A stretch of DNA of 64,000 nucleotides from Rufibacter tibetensis (lineage in GTDB: Bacteria; Bacteroidota; Bacteroidia; Cytophagales; Hymenobacteraceae). Shown piece by piece: positions 11,344-20,862 of the stretch. Each line of letters opens with the position of its first letter. Within the stretch, counting starts at the first letter, position 1. The notes under the pieces were generated by a model that had not been told where the DNA came from, ran no database searches, and was given only the letters and a program-made list of their open reading frames with translations. A program made the translations under genes and the position numbers. The DNA is taken from NCBI RefSeq assembly GCF_001310085.1, contig NZ_CP012643.1, forward strand, positions 4,594,001 to 4,658,000. Reading direction: 5' to 3'.

Positions 11344-12930
11344 TTAATGCAATCTATGCCTTAATAACCAACCTTCTCCGTTAAATTCCTGAGCAGCGGG
11401 AGTATGTTTTTTTATTTCTACTTTGGGGTGCTTGGGGTAATTATTTCCGTCTTCTTCGTTTGATATCAATACTTTTTTACCTGAAGGTTTAAAAGAAGAG
11501 TCAGTTACCAATTTATCTGTGCCTTCCCCGCCATATAGCGTTAGCTGCATTTTGCTTCTTCCTTTTCCCTTCAGCACAAACGTGTCTTTCTCTCCCAAAC
11601 CAAAGACGGAAATGCTCTTTGTTTCATGTGAGAGATATGTTTTCTGGTGTAGCAACACTTTCTTTTCTTCTTTGTCAATCCAGTGGTGCACTTGAAGGCT
11701 TCCGTCTTCCTGAAACAGGAACTCAAAAGTATCTTTTGCATCTGAGCCAGGAAGCAAAACTTCCTTATTTAGTTGACTATAAAATACTTCAGCAGCTGAA
11801 AGAAGATCACCTCTCCGGGACTTTAACTTAGCTGCAAACTCTTTCTCTGAAAGCTCTCTTATTTGTGGGGGCCACTTCTGAAGTGCTTTTTTAATTACCT
11901 CATCAGAAAGCCTGTTTTGTAGGTCAAGCGCTACTTTCTGAAAGTCTTCTTTTGTTAGGTAAGCCAGTAAGTAGGCATCCATCTGAAAAGAACTTTTAAT
12001 CAAGCCTTTTACATTCTGGCCAACTATGGTTTTGTCAAAGCTTTGGTAATTAGGCTTAAAAACGCTCACCAGCTTTGTTAGCAGCCCATCATTGAATTTA
12101 AAAAAAGCGTGGTCTCTGTCTCTTGGAATGGGGCCATAGCGGGTAACATCACCTTCCTTTGTAACAGACCAGCGCCATTGGTCTTCTCTCCGGCTCCAGT
12201 CACTGAGCCACATGTCAAACAACCTTGACCGAAGGTACCTTTTGCTGTCTACTTGATGATCTGTGCTTTTCACCAGGTTATCAAACGCTTTCCGGGAGCT
12301 TACAATTTCTTTAGGATTCCCGAAGCTGCTAATGGTCTCCCAGTTACCGTCAGGCCTTTCTTCCAGCAAAGCTAAGGTGTTGGCAAATTCTTTCTGAAAC
12401 TCCCCCAGGGCTGCATCATCTGCTATGTACACGAGCCTGGGGTTAGTATGGTACACCCCGGCAGCAGTAGCCAGAGCCGGAACTATGAAAGCGCCATAGG
12501 GATGAATCACACTGGTTTGGTCCCGCATTAAGTTAGCTACAAACGTTTTCTGCAGCTTTTTGGGCAAGGCACCAGAGGGGTCTTTGTCAATTGATCTGAG
12601 CACGTATTCCCTTCCATTTTTATCTACCAGCCTCAGGTTTTTAGTTTGGAAGCTCCCACCCTGCTCTAAAGGCCTGACTCCTCCTTCAAACTGATCAAGA
12701 AAAAAGTAAGGTGCTTCTACTGGTTCAGCCCATACTTTTCGGTAATGGCTGCCCCACCAAAACCTATGGAAACCACTTCTAAGATAATGTTTCCCGGCAG
12801 CTACGGTGATGGTTGAATCTGAGGTGTTAGGATCAGCTTGGGCGGCAGAAAAGCCAAATGAAAATAGTAGAATAAGTAACAGTGTCTTTAAAAAACTGTT
12901 GTGGTTTGATATAAAAGAGACTTGCTGCAT
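11344..12930 (-). CDS. Exported Fam20/HipA-like kinase-fold protein, probable pseudokinase (paralogue A)
   Basis: 528 residues with a signal peptide (hydrophobic 15-30, cleavage after AAQA). It is homologous over its full length to the divergently transcribed neighbour at 13087-14679, sharing GKHY, HYRxVWAEPV, LRSxDKDP, RDQTS and the DRDxAFFKF block. The order LRSIDKDP (K116), LFDMWLSDW (237-245), then RDRDHAFFKF (270-279) resembles the Lys / catalytic-loop / metal-Asp layout of Fam20C and HipA kinases. The catalytic-loop Asp of the paralogue is Ser here (S246 in DWSRRED), so activity is doubtful. The fold is my inference from motif order. It shares a 156-bp divergent promoter region with its paralogue. 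Confidence 0.6.
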   Translation of the reverse strand: MQQVSFISNHNSFLKTLLLILLFSFGFSAAQADPNTSDSTITVAAGKHYLRSGFHRFWWGSHYRKVWAEPVEAPYFFLDQFEGGVRPLEQGGSFQTKNLRLVDKNGREYVLRSIDKDPSGALPKKLQKTFVANLMRDQTSVIHPYGAFIVPALATAAGVYHTNPRLVYIADDAALGEFQKEFANTLALLEERPDGNWETISSFGNPKEIVSSRKAFDNLVKSTDHQVDSKRYLRSRLFDMWLSDWSRREDQWRWSVTKEGDVTRYGPIPRDRDHAFFKFNDGLLTKLVSVFKPNYQSFDKTIVGQNVKGLIKSSFQMDAYLLAYLTKEDFQKVALDLQNRLSDEVIKKALQKWPPQIRELSEKEFAAKLKSRRGDLLSAAEVFYSQLNKEVLLPGSDAKDTFEFLFQEDGSLQVHHWIDKEEKKVLLHQKTYLSHETKSISVFGLGEKDTFVLKGKGRSKMQLTLYGGEGTDKLVTDSSFKPSGKKVLISNEEDGNNYPKHPKVEIKKHTPAAQEFNGEGWLLRHRLH

Positions 12931-13086
12931 AAGTACGTATTTATACTTAAGATGTCTCTTGTAAGTTCACTTCCTTTCATTAAGGAAATTTAATATATTG
13001 AAAGACAATACTCTTAACTAGGGCCAACTGCTCAGCTACAACCTTTCTGGCACACTTACTGTATGGCTAAGGATTAAAAGAACCAC

Positions 13087-14679
13087 ATGCGTAAATTACT
13101 GACTTTTTTTACCCTCATTCTTTTTCTATGTAACGGGTGTGCTCGGAAAAACTATTTTCAATCCTCAGCATTGGTAGGGCCAGTAGAACAGGAACGCCAT
13201 GCAAAATGGGATTCGGCTACAGTTGTGGCGGGGAAGCACTATGAACGCGGTTTTTTTCATCACCTCCTATGGGGGAAACATTACCGCCCAGTTTGGGCAG
13301 AACCAGTGATGTTGCCTGTTTTAGACGTGTCACGCATGCATGGCGGCCTAACCCCTGAAAAATTAGGTGGAGGTTTCCAGACCACCAGCCTGACCATGGA
13401 AAATGAACAAGGCAAACAATACTCCCTTAGATCAGTAGATAAGGACCCTAAAAACATATTACCCAAAGGACTACGCAAATCTTTCCTTGTTAATCTTCTT
13501 AGAGACCAGACATCGGCCGGGCACCCGTACGGGGCAGTAGTCGTTTCCCATTTGGCAGGCGGCGCTAAAATCCCGCATAGCCACCCACGGTATGTGTACG
13601 TTCCTAAAAATGAAAAAGGATTAGGTAAAAACTCAGAAGAGTTTCAGGATAAGGTTTTCCTGCTTGAAGAGAAGTATGAGGGGAAAGAAGCAATTACCAG
13701 TTATTTAGGCAAAGCAAAGGACCTGGTAGATTCTGATGAGTTTTTGAAAAACAGATTTTCTAAGCACTCGCATTTACCGGATCAACTCTCCTTTGCCAAA
13801 GCCCGCTTATTTGATGTGCTCATTGGTGACTGGGACCGGCATGAGGGACAGTGGCAATGGGCAGTTTATGACACCAGTAATGTCACCACGTATACACCAG
13901 TGCCAAAAGATAGAGACCAAGCTTTTTTTAAGTTTGATGATGGGATGATACCCTGGCTTTTTAGCCGTTCCTGGGCTCCTTTAAAGAAAATGAAGACTTT
14001 TCACATGAGGGTTTCTTCACCTAAGGGGTACCTGCAAAATGCCAAATTTATTGATGAACGGTGTTTAAACGAGGTAACCCAGGAGCAATGGCAGCAATTA
14101 GCGTTACAGCTCCAAAACCAGCTAACAGATAGTGTTCTTACTTCGGCTGTAGAAGCTTTGCCAACATCAGTTTATAAATTAACAGGCGAAGAAATCAGAC
14201 AGAAACTTGCTTCAAGAAGAGCACAGCTTCCTCAGCTGGCAAATGAACTGTACAAGGAGCTTTCCAAAGAAGTGATGGTACCCGGAACTGACCAAAAAGA
14301 GAAGTTTGTAGTGGAGCGTCAGAAGAATGGAGATGCCCGCGTGTACATCATTCAAATACCAAATGATGAGAAAAAACCCTCACGGCTAGTATACGACCGA
14401 CTGTTTAAAAAAAAGGACACAAATTCAATTTCGCTGCATGGATTGGGCGAAGAAGATGAGTTTATCTTAACCGGCGAAGGGAACAGAGGTATAAAAGTCT
14501 TTATCTATGGCGGTATGGGGAAAGACAAGGTGAATGACAACTCCTATGTACGAGGGTTAGGTAGAAAAACCCTTGTGTTTGACACCAAGCAAGGAGTTGA
14601 AGTGGAAAAAGGAAAAGAAACAAAGCTGATTAAAAAGCATGATGTTGCAGTTCACGCCTTTGACCGCGAGGGGATTTAA
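13087..14679 (+). CDS. Lipoprotein with Fam20/HipA-like kinase fold (paralogue B)
   Basis: 530 residues. A hydrophobic N-terminus ends in LCNGC (C18), a plausible SPII lipobox, so it is probably membrane anchored outside the cytoplasm. Candidate kinase elements are K119 in LRSVDKD, the loop FDVLIGDWDRHEGQ with D250, and PKDRDQAFFKFDDG with D275/D277. Human Fam20C, from memory, has a very similar LIGNMDRHHYE ... DNGRGFG arrangement. The C-terminal part (about 400-500) is beta-rich and includes SISLHGLGEEDEF and IYGGMGKDKV, a pattern seen at the C-terminus of some Bacteroidota phosphoesterases. Substrate and activity are unknown. The catalytic loop is intact here but not in paralogue A. Confidence 0.6.
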   Translation: MRKLLTFFTLILFLCNGCARKNYFQSSALVGPVEQERHAKWDSATVVAGKHYERGFFHHLLWGKHYRPVWAEPVMLPVLDVSRMHGGLTPEKLGGGFQTTSLTMENEQGKQYSLRSVDKDPKNILPKGLRKSFLVNLLRDQTSAGHPYGAVVVSHLAGGAKIPHSHPRYVYVPKNEKGLGKNSEEFQDKVFLLEEKYEGKEAITSYLGKAKDLVDSDEFLKNRFSKHSHLPDQLSFAKARLFDVLIGDWDRHEGQWQWAVYDTSNVTTYTPVPKDRDQAFFKFDDGMIPWLFSRSWAPLKKMKTFHMRVSSPKGYLQNAKFIDERCLNEVTQEQWQQLALQLQNQLTDSVLTSAVEALPTSVYKLTGEEIRQKLASRRAQLPQLANELYKELSKEVMVPGTDQKEKFVVERQKNGDARVYIIQIPNDEKKPSRLVYDRLFKKKDTNSISLHGLGEEDEFILTGEGNRGIKVFIYGGMGKDKVNDNSYVRGLGRKTLVFDTKQGVEVEKGKETKLIKKHDVAVHAFDREGI

Positions 14680-14710
14680 TCAACTTCAAAGCTTTCAAAT
14701 GCAAATGATT

Positions 14711-15235
14711 CTACTTTAAAACCCCATCAGTCACCTCCCGTTTCCACCAAGTGTTGTCCCTGCCTTGGCAGTCTTTGTGGAACCCGTTTCTTTCTAATAT
14801 CTTTTCAGATGCGTTGTTACCGGTCTCTGTTTCTGCTATAACGGTACTAATATCATGGCGATCATGGCACCACTTCAGCAAACCAGCTATTGCCTCTTTC
14901 ATGATGCCAAGCCGTTGGAATTCAGAGTAGGTACCATAGCCTATTTCTACTTCCCCGTTCTCATCTGGCTCTCCTTTAAAGCACAAGTCACCTGCTAAAA
15001 GATTTTTGTCTTTTAGAATGATTGCCCATAGAGTATAGAAATGAAATTGGTCAAGGTGTAGTGGAAGCAACCGAAGAAAGTAATTTTCCAGAGCATCAGC
15101 CAGATCTTCCTCTATTTCCTTTGGAGTATACCCCACCCCTAAGCTTTTTTCCAGTGAACCATCATTGGCTACGTAAAGCTTCAGTTGAGTTAGCGTGAGT
15201 GGCTGTACTATAAGGCGCTCGGTTTCTATGAACAT
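14711..15235 (-). CDS. GNAT N-acetyltransferase (RimJ/RimL type)
   Basis: 174 residues. It opens with IETERLIVQPLT, the usual start of RimJ/RimL-like acetyltransferases. The acetyl-CoA region includes EVEIGYGTYSEFQRLGIMKEA (about 92-112, split here for motif only), and the NNASEKILERNGF segment near 146-158 closes the fold. It should transfer an acetyl group from acetyl-CoA to an amine; the substrate is unknown. It is convergent with the kinase-like lipoprotein gene, 31 bp apart. Confidence 0.82.
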   Translation of the reverse strand: MFIETERLIVQPLTLTQLKLYVANDGSLEKSLGVGYTPKEIEEDLADALENYFLRLLPLHLDQFHFYTLWAIILKDKNLLAGDLCFKGEPDENGEVEIGYGTYSEFQRLGIMKEAIAGLLKWCHDRHDISTVIAETETGNNASEKILERNGFHKDCQGRDNTWWKREVTDGVLK

Positions 15236-15286
15236 ATACTTCTGCCTTAAGACTTAATAAATATATTCATTTAAACCTTTAATCCA

Positions 15287-16360
15287 TTATGAAATTTTTA
15301 CCTCCTTTAGCATTTTGATCACAAATTCCTCAGTACGGGAAAGGTAGGGATTTTCTTTTCGCTTTTTGGCATCATGTTTCCGGAGGTAGTCTATCAATTT
15401 GTTTTGTTTAAACAAATTGACTACCTCTGGATGGATGTAATACTTGCTGCAAACCGTTGGCGTGTTTCCTAACTCATGGGCCACCATTTTAGCAGCCTCC
15501 TTCACAGACTTGTCCTTTTCTATTTGAGGGTTTTCATCCAATATCTGCTCCAGGCATTCTACCATCAAGACCGTACCTCCCCAGGTCCTGAAATCTTTGG
15601 CAGTGAAATCTTCGGTGCTCAGGCTTTTCAGGTACTCATTGACATCACCAGATTCAATGGGCTGACGGTTACCATCTTCATCATAGTACTGAAAAAGGTC
15701 ATACCCCGGTATGTCCTGGCACTGTTTCACCAATCTGGCCAGGCGCCGGTCTTTGATGCTGATCTCGTGTTTTATTCCTTTTTTACCTACAAAATCCAGC
15801 TTCAGGTGATCACCCTCTACTTTCACGTGACGGTCCCTCAACGTAGTAAGCCCGTATGATTTATTTGATTTAGCGTAAGCCTTATTTCCTATTCTGATGA
15901 ACGAGTTGTCCAGCAACTCCACCACAATGGCCAGGATCTTGCGTTTCTCCAGTTTTTTTAGGTGCAGGTCTTTCTCTACCTGTTTTCTGATACCTGGCAG
16001 GGCATTTCCAAAGGCAATCATGCGACCAAACTTATTTAAGCTCCTGACCTCCTTCCACTGTGCGTGGTACAGGTACTGTTTCCGGCCTTTATCATCACGG
16101 CCCGTAGCCTGTATGTGGCCGTTCTCAGAGGGGCAAATCCAAACGTCTGTCCAGGCGGGCGGTATCACCAATTTGTTTATCCGGTCCAGAATCTTTTCAT
16201 CTGTCACGGGTTCTCCCTTGGCGGTAAAATACTCAAATTGCTTTCCTTTAGGCTGGCGCGTAATGCCTGGCTTGGTGTCAGGAAAATAGCGTAAACCAGC
16301 TTGCTGAGCAGAAGCAGCCACGTCTGCGTAAATGGCATGTGGGGTCAATTGAGTTTCCAT
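15287..16360 (-). CDS. DNA topoisomerase IB (poxvirus-like)
   Basis: 357 residues. It relaxes supercoils by a 3'-phosphotyrosyl intermediate. The N-terminal domain has VIPPAWTDVWICP (65-77) and the GHIQATGRDDKGRKQY block (81-96). Catalytic candidates are R175 in LTTLRDRH, R258 in FRTWGGT and Y308 in SKYYIHPEV. The length fits bacterial members of this family. It is a stand-alone gene with its start 110 bp from the divergent M48 protease ORF. Confidence 0.92.
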   Translation of the reverse strand: METQLTPHAIYADVAASAQQAGLRYFPDTKPGITRQPKGKQFEYFTAKGEPVTDEKILDRINKLVIPPAWTDVWICPSENGHIQATGRDDKGRKQYLYHAQWKEVRSLNKFGRMIAFGNALPGIRKQVEKDLHLKKLEKRKILAIVVELLDNSFIRIGNKAYAKSNKSYGLTTLRDRHVKVEGDHLKLDFVGKKGIKHEISIKDRRLARLVKQCQDIPGYDLFQYYDEDGNRQPIESGDVNEYLKSLSTEDFTAKDFRTWGGTVLMVECLEQILDENPQIEKDKSVKEAAKMVAHELGNTPTVCSKYYIHPEVVNLFKQNKLIDYLRKHDAKKRKENPYLSRTEEFVIKMLKEVKIS

Positions 16361-16565
16361 CTGGGTCTATATAAACACTGTAACACTCCTTAAACCGGTC
16401 CGGATGATAAAAGTTGTATGCTTTGTTTTCGGGCTACTTTTCAAAAAATAAGCTGAAAACAAAGTTGGAATGAGAGGCACATCTTTCCAGAAGCTTGGCA
16501 ACCTACCCATAGCTTTGTCATTTTACCAAAGTTTTCGTAGAAGTGATTTTAAAACGCATACACCT

Positions 16566-17432
16566 ATGTTCAATAGATTTTCCGCTCCACTTTCTTCTAA
16601 AGTAAAAAAAGGTTTTTCTACGCTCCTGTTGTTGTCTTCTACCCTCTTTACCAGTTGCGGGGGCGATAAAAATGGGGACAACGTGTTCTTTCCGCTAGAA
16701 AATGATTTACAGTTAGGCATGCAGGTTTCACAGCAGGCTGATTCTGTGTATGCCAGCAAAGGACAGCTGCTGGATCGTAATTCAACTAACCCAAGAACGC
16801 GCTCGGCTTATGCCCACCTAGACCAGATAGTGAATCGTATTTTGGAATCTGGCCAGGTAACATATCGGGAAGAATTCCCCTGGGATGTAAAAATTATCAA
16901 TGATCCCAAAGTTCAGAATGCATTTGCTACTCCGGGCGGGCACATTTATGTTTTCACAGGCTTGATTAATTACCTGGACAATGAAGATCAATTAGCCGGA
17001 GTTTTAGGCCATGAAATTGCCCACGCAGACCAACGTCATTCTATCAAACAGCTACAGAAGCAATACGGCATTTCAGTTATTTCAAGGTTGATTTTGGGAA
17101 ACGAGTCTGGAAACCTTGAAAGGATCTTCACGCAAGTGGGCGGACAACTGGTAGGCTTAAAGTTTAGCCGGGACTATGAACGGGAAGCTGATGAATATTC
17201 TGTGCTGTATTTGGGAGCCACTAATTTTTATGCCTGTGACGGTGCTGCCGGGTTTTTCCAGAAAATGCAGACTTTGGAAAACCGAGGCACCCCGCCTGAA
17301 TTTGCCAGCACCCATCCTTCTCCCGGAAACCGTATTCAGGATATACAGGCACTTGCCCGTCAGCGGGGTTGTAAAACAACGGCTGCTCCTGACACGAAAT
17401 ACCAGGATTTCAAACGGAATCTTGGGCTTTAA
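16566..17432 (+). CDS. M48 family metallopeptidase lipoprotein
   Basis: 288 residues from the ATG at 16566. An in-frame upstream ATG at 16470 would add 32 residues before the signal peptide and is unlikely. The signal sequence ends at LFTSC (Cys31), a good lipobox. The Zn site is H149-E150-x-x-H153 (HEIAH), the third ligand E is in READEYSVLY, and the family C-terminal THPSPGNRI motif is present. It is probably a periplasmic or outer-membrane-anchored quality-control protease of the BepA/LoiP type. It lies 64 bp upstream of the App1-like gene. Compare the decayed M48 gene at 22982-23587. Confidence 0.9.
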   Translation: MFNRFSAPLSSKVKKGFSTLLLLSSTLFTSCGGDKNGDNVFFPLENDLQLGMQVSQQADSVYASKGQLLDRNSTNPRTRSAYAHLDQIVNRILESGQVTYREEFPWDVKIINDPKVQNAFATPGGHIYVFTGLINYLDNEDQLAGVLGHEIAHADQRHSIKQLQKQYGISVISRLILGNESGNLERIFTQVGGQLVGLKFSRDYEREADEYSVLYLGATNFYACDGAAGFFQKMQTLENRGTPPEFASTHPSPGNRIQDIQALARQRGCKTTAAPDTKYQDFKRNLGL

Positions 17433-17496
17433 TCCATATTTATACCTTCCTTTTTTGTTATTGCGTAAGCAAGAGCACTAAAGCAAAATTACTCTC

Positions 17497-18702
17497 ATGA
17501 TGAGCGATTGGAAAAAAAGCGTAGGGTCTTTTTTGGAGAGCACTGATGAATCTTTTGATCTCTTCATGCAGCGTTTCCGGAATAGATTTGGGCTTTACAA
17601 GCCACTTCAGATTGTTCCTTACCGGAGCTATGGTACTGTGAACCGCCTCTACCTGAAAGGCCGGGTATTAACCAACAAAGGTATCACTTCGGCGGCAGAC
17701 AATGATAACCTGCTCAAAAACCTGATGAACATGTACCGCCGGTTTGAGAGTGATGAGGTAAGCAATGCACAATTGAAGATAGCTTTTCAGGAACAGGAAT
17801 ACACCGTCATCACTGATATAGAAGGCTATTTTGTCATCAATCTGGAGCCAAAGACTCCTTTGGTGCTGGACAACATCTGGCATGAACTTGAGGTAGAATT
17901 AATACACGCAGATATCTCCTCCTTTGAGCCAGGCATCAAAACAAAAGCCCACGTGCTGGTACCCCCGCCCGATGCGGAATACGGCATTATCTCAGACATT
18001 GATGACACCATTGTGTTGAGTTCTGCCACAGATATCATTAAGATGTCGCAGCACACGTTCATGAACAATGCCCGCACAAGGCTTCCTTTTGCGGGGGTCT
18101 CTGCCTTTTACCGTTCGCTGCAATTAGGTCGAAATGGGAAACGGAACAACCCGTTCTTCTACGTGAGCAGCAGTCCCTGGAACATGTATGACCTGCTCCA
18201 TGATTTTCTGGACATCAATGATATTCCGGCCGGACCGCTCCTGCTCCGTGACTTTGGCTTAAAGCAGAATAAGTTTTTTGGAGCTGACCACATGAGCCAC
18301 AAGTTCAAGGAAATTCAGAACATTCTGCTTACCTACCCTCATCTGAACTTCGTGCTCATTGGCGACAGTGGGCAGCAAGACGCGCCCATTTACAAAGAGG
18401 TCATCAAACAATTTCCGGGGCGGGTCATCTGTGTCTACATCAGGGATGTGGAACTAGAAGACAGGGCCAAGATAGTCACCACCATTTCTGAAGAGTTGAA
18501 GGGAACGGTTGAAATGCTGTTGGTGAAAGACACAGCCGCTGCTGCCAAACATGCTGCAGAAACAGGGCTCATCTTCTATGAGGAAATTGAAAAAGTGGAA
18601 GAGCAGAAACAAATAGACAAGAGTGATGAAGCAGGAACCCCTACCCAACAGGCACCTGCTCCTATCAGCAAAGACACCCGAAAAATAGGCGCTACCTCCT
18701 GA
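17497..18702 (+). CDS. App1-like phosphatidate phosphatase (DUF2183)
   Basis: 401 residues, cytoplasmic. The HAD-like catalytic motif DIDDT is at D167-x-D169-x-T171. FYVSSSPWNMYDLL and later FVLIGDSGQQD are typical of the App1/DUF2183 family, which contains Mg-dependent phosphatidate phosphatases. The first 160 residues are a less conserved N-terminal domain. The C-terminal 40 residues are low-complexity and acidic. It may be co-transcribed with the M48 lipoprotein gene. Substrate is inferred from the family. Confidence 0.85.
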   Translation: MMSDWKKSVGSFLESTDESFDLFMQRFRNRFGLYKPLQIVPYRSYGTVNRLYLKGRVLTNKGITSAADNDNLLKNLMNMYRRFESDEVSNAQLKIAFQEQEYTVITDIEGYFVINLEPKTPLVLDNIWHELEVELIHADISSFEPGIKTKAHVLVPPPDAEYGIISDIDDTIVLSSATDIIKMSQHTFMNNARTRLPFAGVSAFYRSLQLGRNGKRNNPFFYVSSSPWNMYDLLHDFLDINDIPAGPLLLRDFGLKQNKFFGADHMSHKFKEIQNILLTYPHLNFVLIGDSGQQDAPIYKEVIKQFPGRVICVYIRDVELEDRAKIVTTISEELKGTVEMLLVKDTAAAAKHAAETGLIFYEEIEKVEEQKQIDKSDEAGTPTQQAPAPISKDTRKIGATS

Positions 18703-18781
18703 GTTCTTGAAGACGACAAACTATGTAAGTAATTTGTTTTTTGCAGTGAATGGTTTAGAGTTGATTTATGAAGACTCTTAT

Positions 18782-18823
18782 ATGAGAACGGCTCCCCAAC
18801 AATGGTTGGGGAGCCGTTCTCAT
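18782..18823. terminator. Terminator with 19-bp perfect stem
   Basis: Arms 18782-18800 and 18805-18823 pair perfectly around the loop AATG. It lies between convergent genes and may serve both strands. The surrounding 170-bp gap holds nothing else I could identify. Confidence 0.75.
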
Positions 18824-18872
18824 TAGAAATAATAGAGTTAGCTTTTACAAGTCAGAGGAACTACCGTTTTCT

Positions 18873-19325
18873 TTAACTGGAGTGGTCTGCGACTATTTTC
18901 CATTTACTGTCTATTTTCCGGAAAAGAAGCGTAAAGTGACCTTCTAAGTCTCCAATGCTTCTGCCCAAGTGCCACTTGCCTACCACAAAGGCTGCGTCTT
19001 TGCTCAGCTTTTCGGTCTTAATCAAGGTAAAAGTGAGTTTGCCCATGGCTTCAGGGCTGGGGTAATTCTTACGGTAGTTCTGAAGAGTCTTCTCCCAGCC
19101 GTAGGTTGGGCCACTCTTTCCTAAAAAGAGCAGAGAATCAGACTTCCAGTAAGGCTCCATAAACGCTTCTAGGTCTCCCTTGTTCCAGGCTTGACTTTGA
19201 GATGCCATTACTTGCTCAATCTCGTTTCCCAGGTTCACTGTTGTACCTAGAGAAGGTCTACAGCCTAGGGTAGCACAAAGTGCCAGAAGAACAAAGAGCT
19301 TTGTAAATAGAAGGGTTTGTTTCAT
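18873..19325 (-). CDS. DUF4440/SnoaL-like (NTF2-fold) lipoprotein
   Basis: 150 residues. The signal peptide ends in ATLGC (Cys22), a lipobox. The body matches the DUF4440 NTF2-like fold: VMASQSQAWNKGDLEAFM near 38-55, YWKSDSLLFLG, GWEKTLQNYRKNYP, and a C-terminal GHFTLLFRKIDSKWKIVADHSS-type ending. Such proteins bind small ligands or have lost catalysis; no function can be assigned. It follows mtgA on the same strand after 1 bp, so the two are probably co-transcribed. Confidence 0.83.
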   Translation of the reverse strand: MKQTLLFTKLFVLLALCATLGCRPSLGTTVNLGNEIEQVMASQSQAWNKGDLEAFMEPYWKSDSLLFLGKSGPTYGWEKTLQNYRKNYPSPEAMGKLTFTLIKTEKLSKDAAFVVGKWHLGRSIGDLEGHFTLLFRKIDSKWKIVADHSS

Positions 19326-19326
19326 A

Positions 19327-20061
19327 TCAGTATTGAAGCCAATTTTTGATGTACGTGCTTCCGCCCAAGCGGCTCATGTTTCTTGCAATGTTACGCCGGC
19401 GGCGAAGGGTATACCCAGATGGTTTTGCTGCAGAATACCGGATTGGGTTTGGCAGAACCGCCGCCAATAAGGCTGCCTGGTTTTTGCTTACATTTTTAGG
19501 ATCAGTCCTGAAATACTTCTTGCTGGCGGCATGTACCCCAAAGATATGGTCGCCCATTTCTGCAATGTTCAGGTATACCTCCATGATGCGTTCTTTACCC
19601 CATAGCAGCTCAATCATAAAGGTGAAGTACATTTCAACTGCTTTTCTGAGATAACTGCGCCCGTGCCACAAAAATACGTTTTTAGCTACCTGCTGACTGA
19701 TGGTGCTGCCCCCAACTGTTTTCTTGCTGGACATGTTCCGTTGGAAGGCTTGTTTGATGGCTTTGAAGTCAAATCCATTGTGGATAATGAATAGCTGGTC
19801 TTCCGCCGCAATAACGGCTAAGGGAAGGTTCACCGACATATCTTCCAGGTCCACAAACTGGTGCTGAATATTTGTAATCTTCTGTGTTTTAGGAGACGGC
19901 TCAGAGCGTTTCAGCATCATGTGCAGTGTTACCGGAGGGTCTATCCAGCGGTAGGCAAGCACCCAGAGCACTGTTACAAGAAAAAGAGTTATACAAAGCT
20001 TCAGGAAAAGCCACCGGGCATCTGCCCAGTTAAAGGGAACGGATAATTGCTGTTTAGCCAT
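19327..20061 (-). CDS. mtgA: Monofunctional peptidoglycan glycosyltransferase
   Basis: 244 residues. One transmembrane helix (about 18-40) anchors a GT51 domain that polymerises lipid II into glycan strands. GT51 motifs are clear: AAEDQLFIIHNGFD with the catalytic Glu (about 86-99), GGSTISQQVAKNVFL (about 117-131), KAVEMYFTFMIELLWGKERIMEVYLN in pieces (about 141-166), and PNPIRYSAAKPSGYTLRRR near the end. There is no transpeptidase domain, which fits MtgA length. Next to an NTF2-like lipoprotein gene. Confidence 0.93.
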   Translation of the reverse strand: MAKQQLSVPFNWADARWLFLKLCITLFLVTVLWVLAYRWIDPPVTLHMMLKRSEPSPKTQKITNIQHQFVDLEDMSVNLPLAVIAAEDQLFIIHNGFDFKAIKQAFQRNMSSKKTVGGSTISQQVAKNVFLWHGRSYLRKAVEMYFTFMIELLWGKERIMEVYLNIAEMGDHIFGVHAASKKYFRTDPKNVSKNQAALLAAVLPNPIRYSAAKPSGYTLRRRRNIARNMSRLGGSTYIKNWLQY

Positions 20062-20181
20062 AACTCAACCTACGCTGCCTTCCAAAAAAATGCCGCAGCA
20101 AAGACAAAAATAAAGAAATAGTGGTAGCATCTGGAAAGGCTTCTTAAATTAGACGCTTGTACTTCTGTCCCCTGTCATCTT

Positions 20182-20826
20182 ATGAGTAGATTTTTGCCTC
20201 TCTTCCCGTTGAACATTGTGGTCTTTCCGGGGGAGAAACTCAACCTCCATATCTTTGAACCACGTTACCGCCAATTAATTCTGGAATGCCAGGCAAATGA
20301 TACCACCTTCGGGATACCGGTGTACCTGGACAAGGGCGTGGGGGATTATGGGACAGAAATCAAACTCCTAAGTGTTGAGAAAAAGTACCCGGGCGGTGAA
20401 ATGGACATCAAAACTAAGGGGTTGGGTATTTTCAAAATCAAAGAATTTCAACGCCAGGTGCCGGGCAGGTTATACTCTGGAGGCGAAATTGAGGACGTGC
20501 CGCTGATCAATGACGAACAGCCCTTGCAGCGAAGCCAAATTTTAGAGCTACTCCGGCAAATGTATGTGGCTTTGGGTATCCAATCGCTTATGCTTAATCT
20601 GCCAGAAAACTTCAGGTCCTTTGATGTGGCCCACCATCTGGGTTTCTCCACAGAGCAGGAATATGCCTTGCTGCAGTGCTTTCGGGAAAGTGACCGGCTG
20701 GAGATCATTCTGGATCATCTCACCAAAATAATACCCATTGTACTGGAAACAGAAAGGTTGAAGGAGCGGGTGAAGCTAAACGGGCATTTCAAACATTTAG
20801 CCCCCCCAACTTTTAGGCTCCTATAA
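20182..20826 (+). CDS. LON substrate-binding-domain protein
   Basis: 214 residues consisting of an N-terminal Lon-type substrate-binding domain alone: LPLFPLNIVVFPGE at 5-18 and LHIFEPRYRQLI at 22-33 are diagnostic, followed by a helical C-terminal part. No AAA or protease domain is present. Stand-alone members are widespread and poorly understood. It is followed after 36 bp by a metallophosphoesterase gene on the same strand. Confidence 0.88.
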   Translation: MSRFLPLFPLNIVVFPGEKLNLHIFEPRYRQLILECQANDTTFGIPVYLDKGVGDYGTEIKLLSVEKKYPGGEMDIKTKGLGIFKIKEFQRQVPGRLYSGGEIEDVPLINDEQPLQRSQILELLRQMYVALGIQSLMLNLPENFRSFDVAHHLGFSTEQEYALLQCFRESDRLEIILDHLTKIIPIVLETERLKERVKLNGHFKHLAPPTFRLL

Positions 20827-20862
20827 GAGTAATACAAGTGTGCTTTTAAAGCCGCACCAGAG

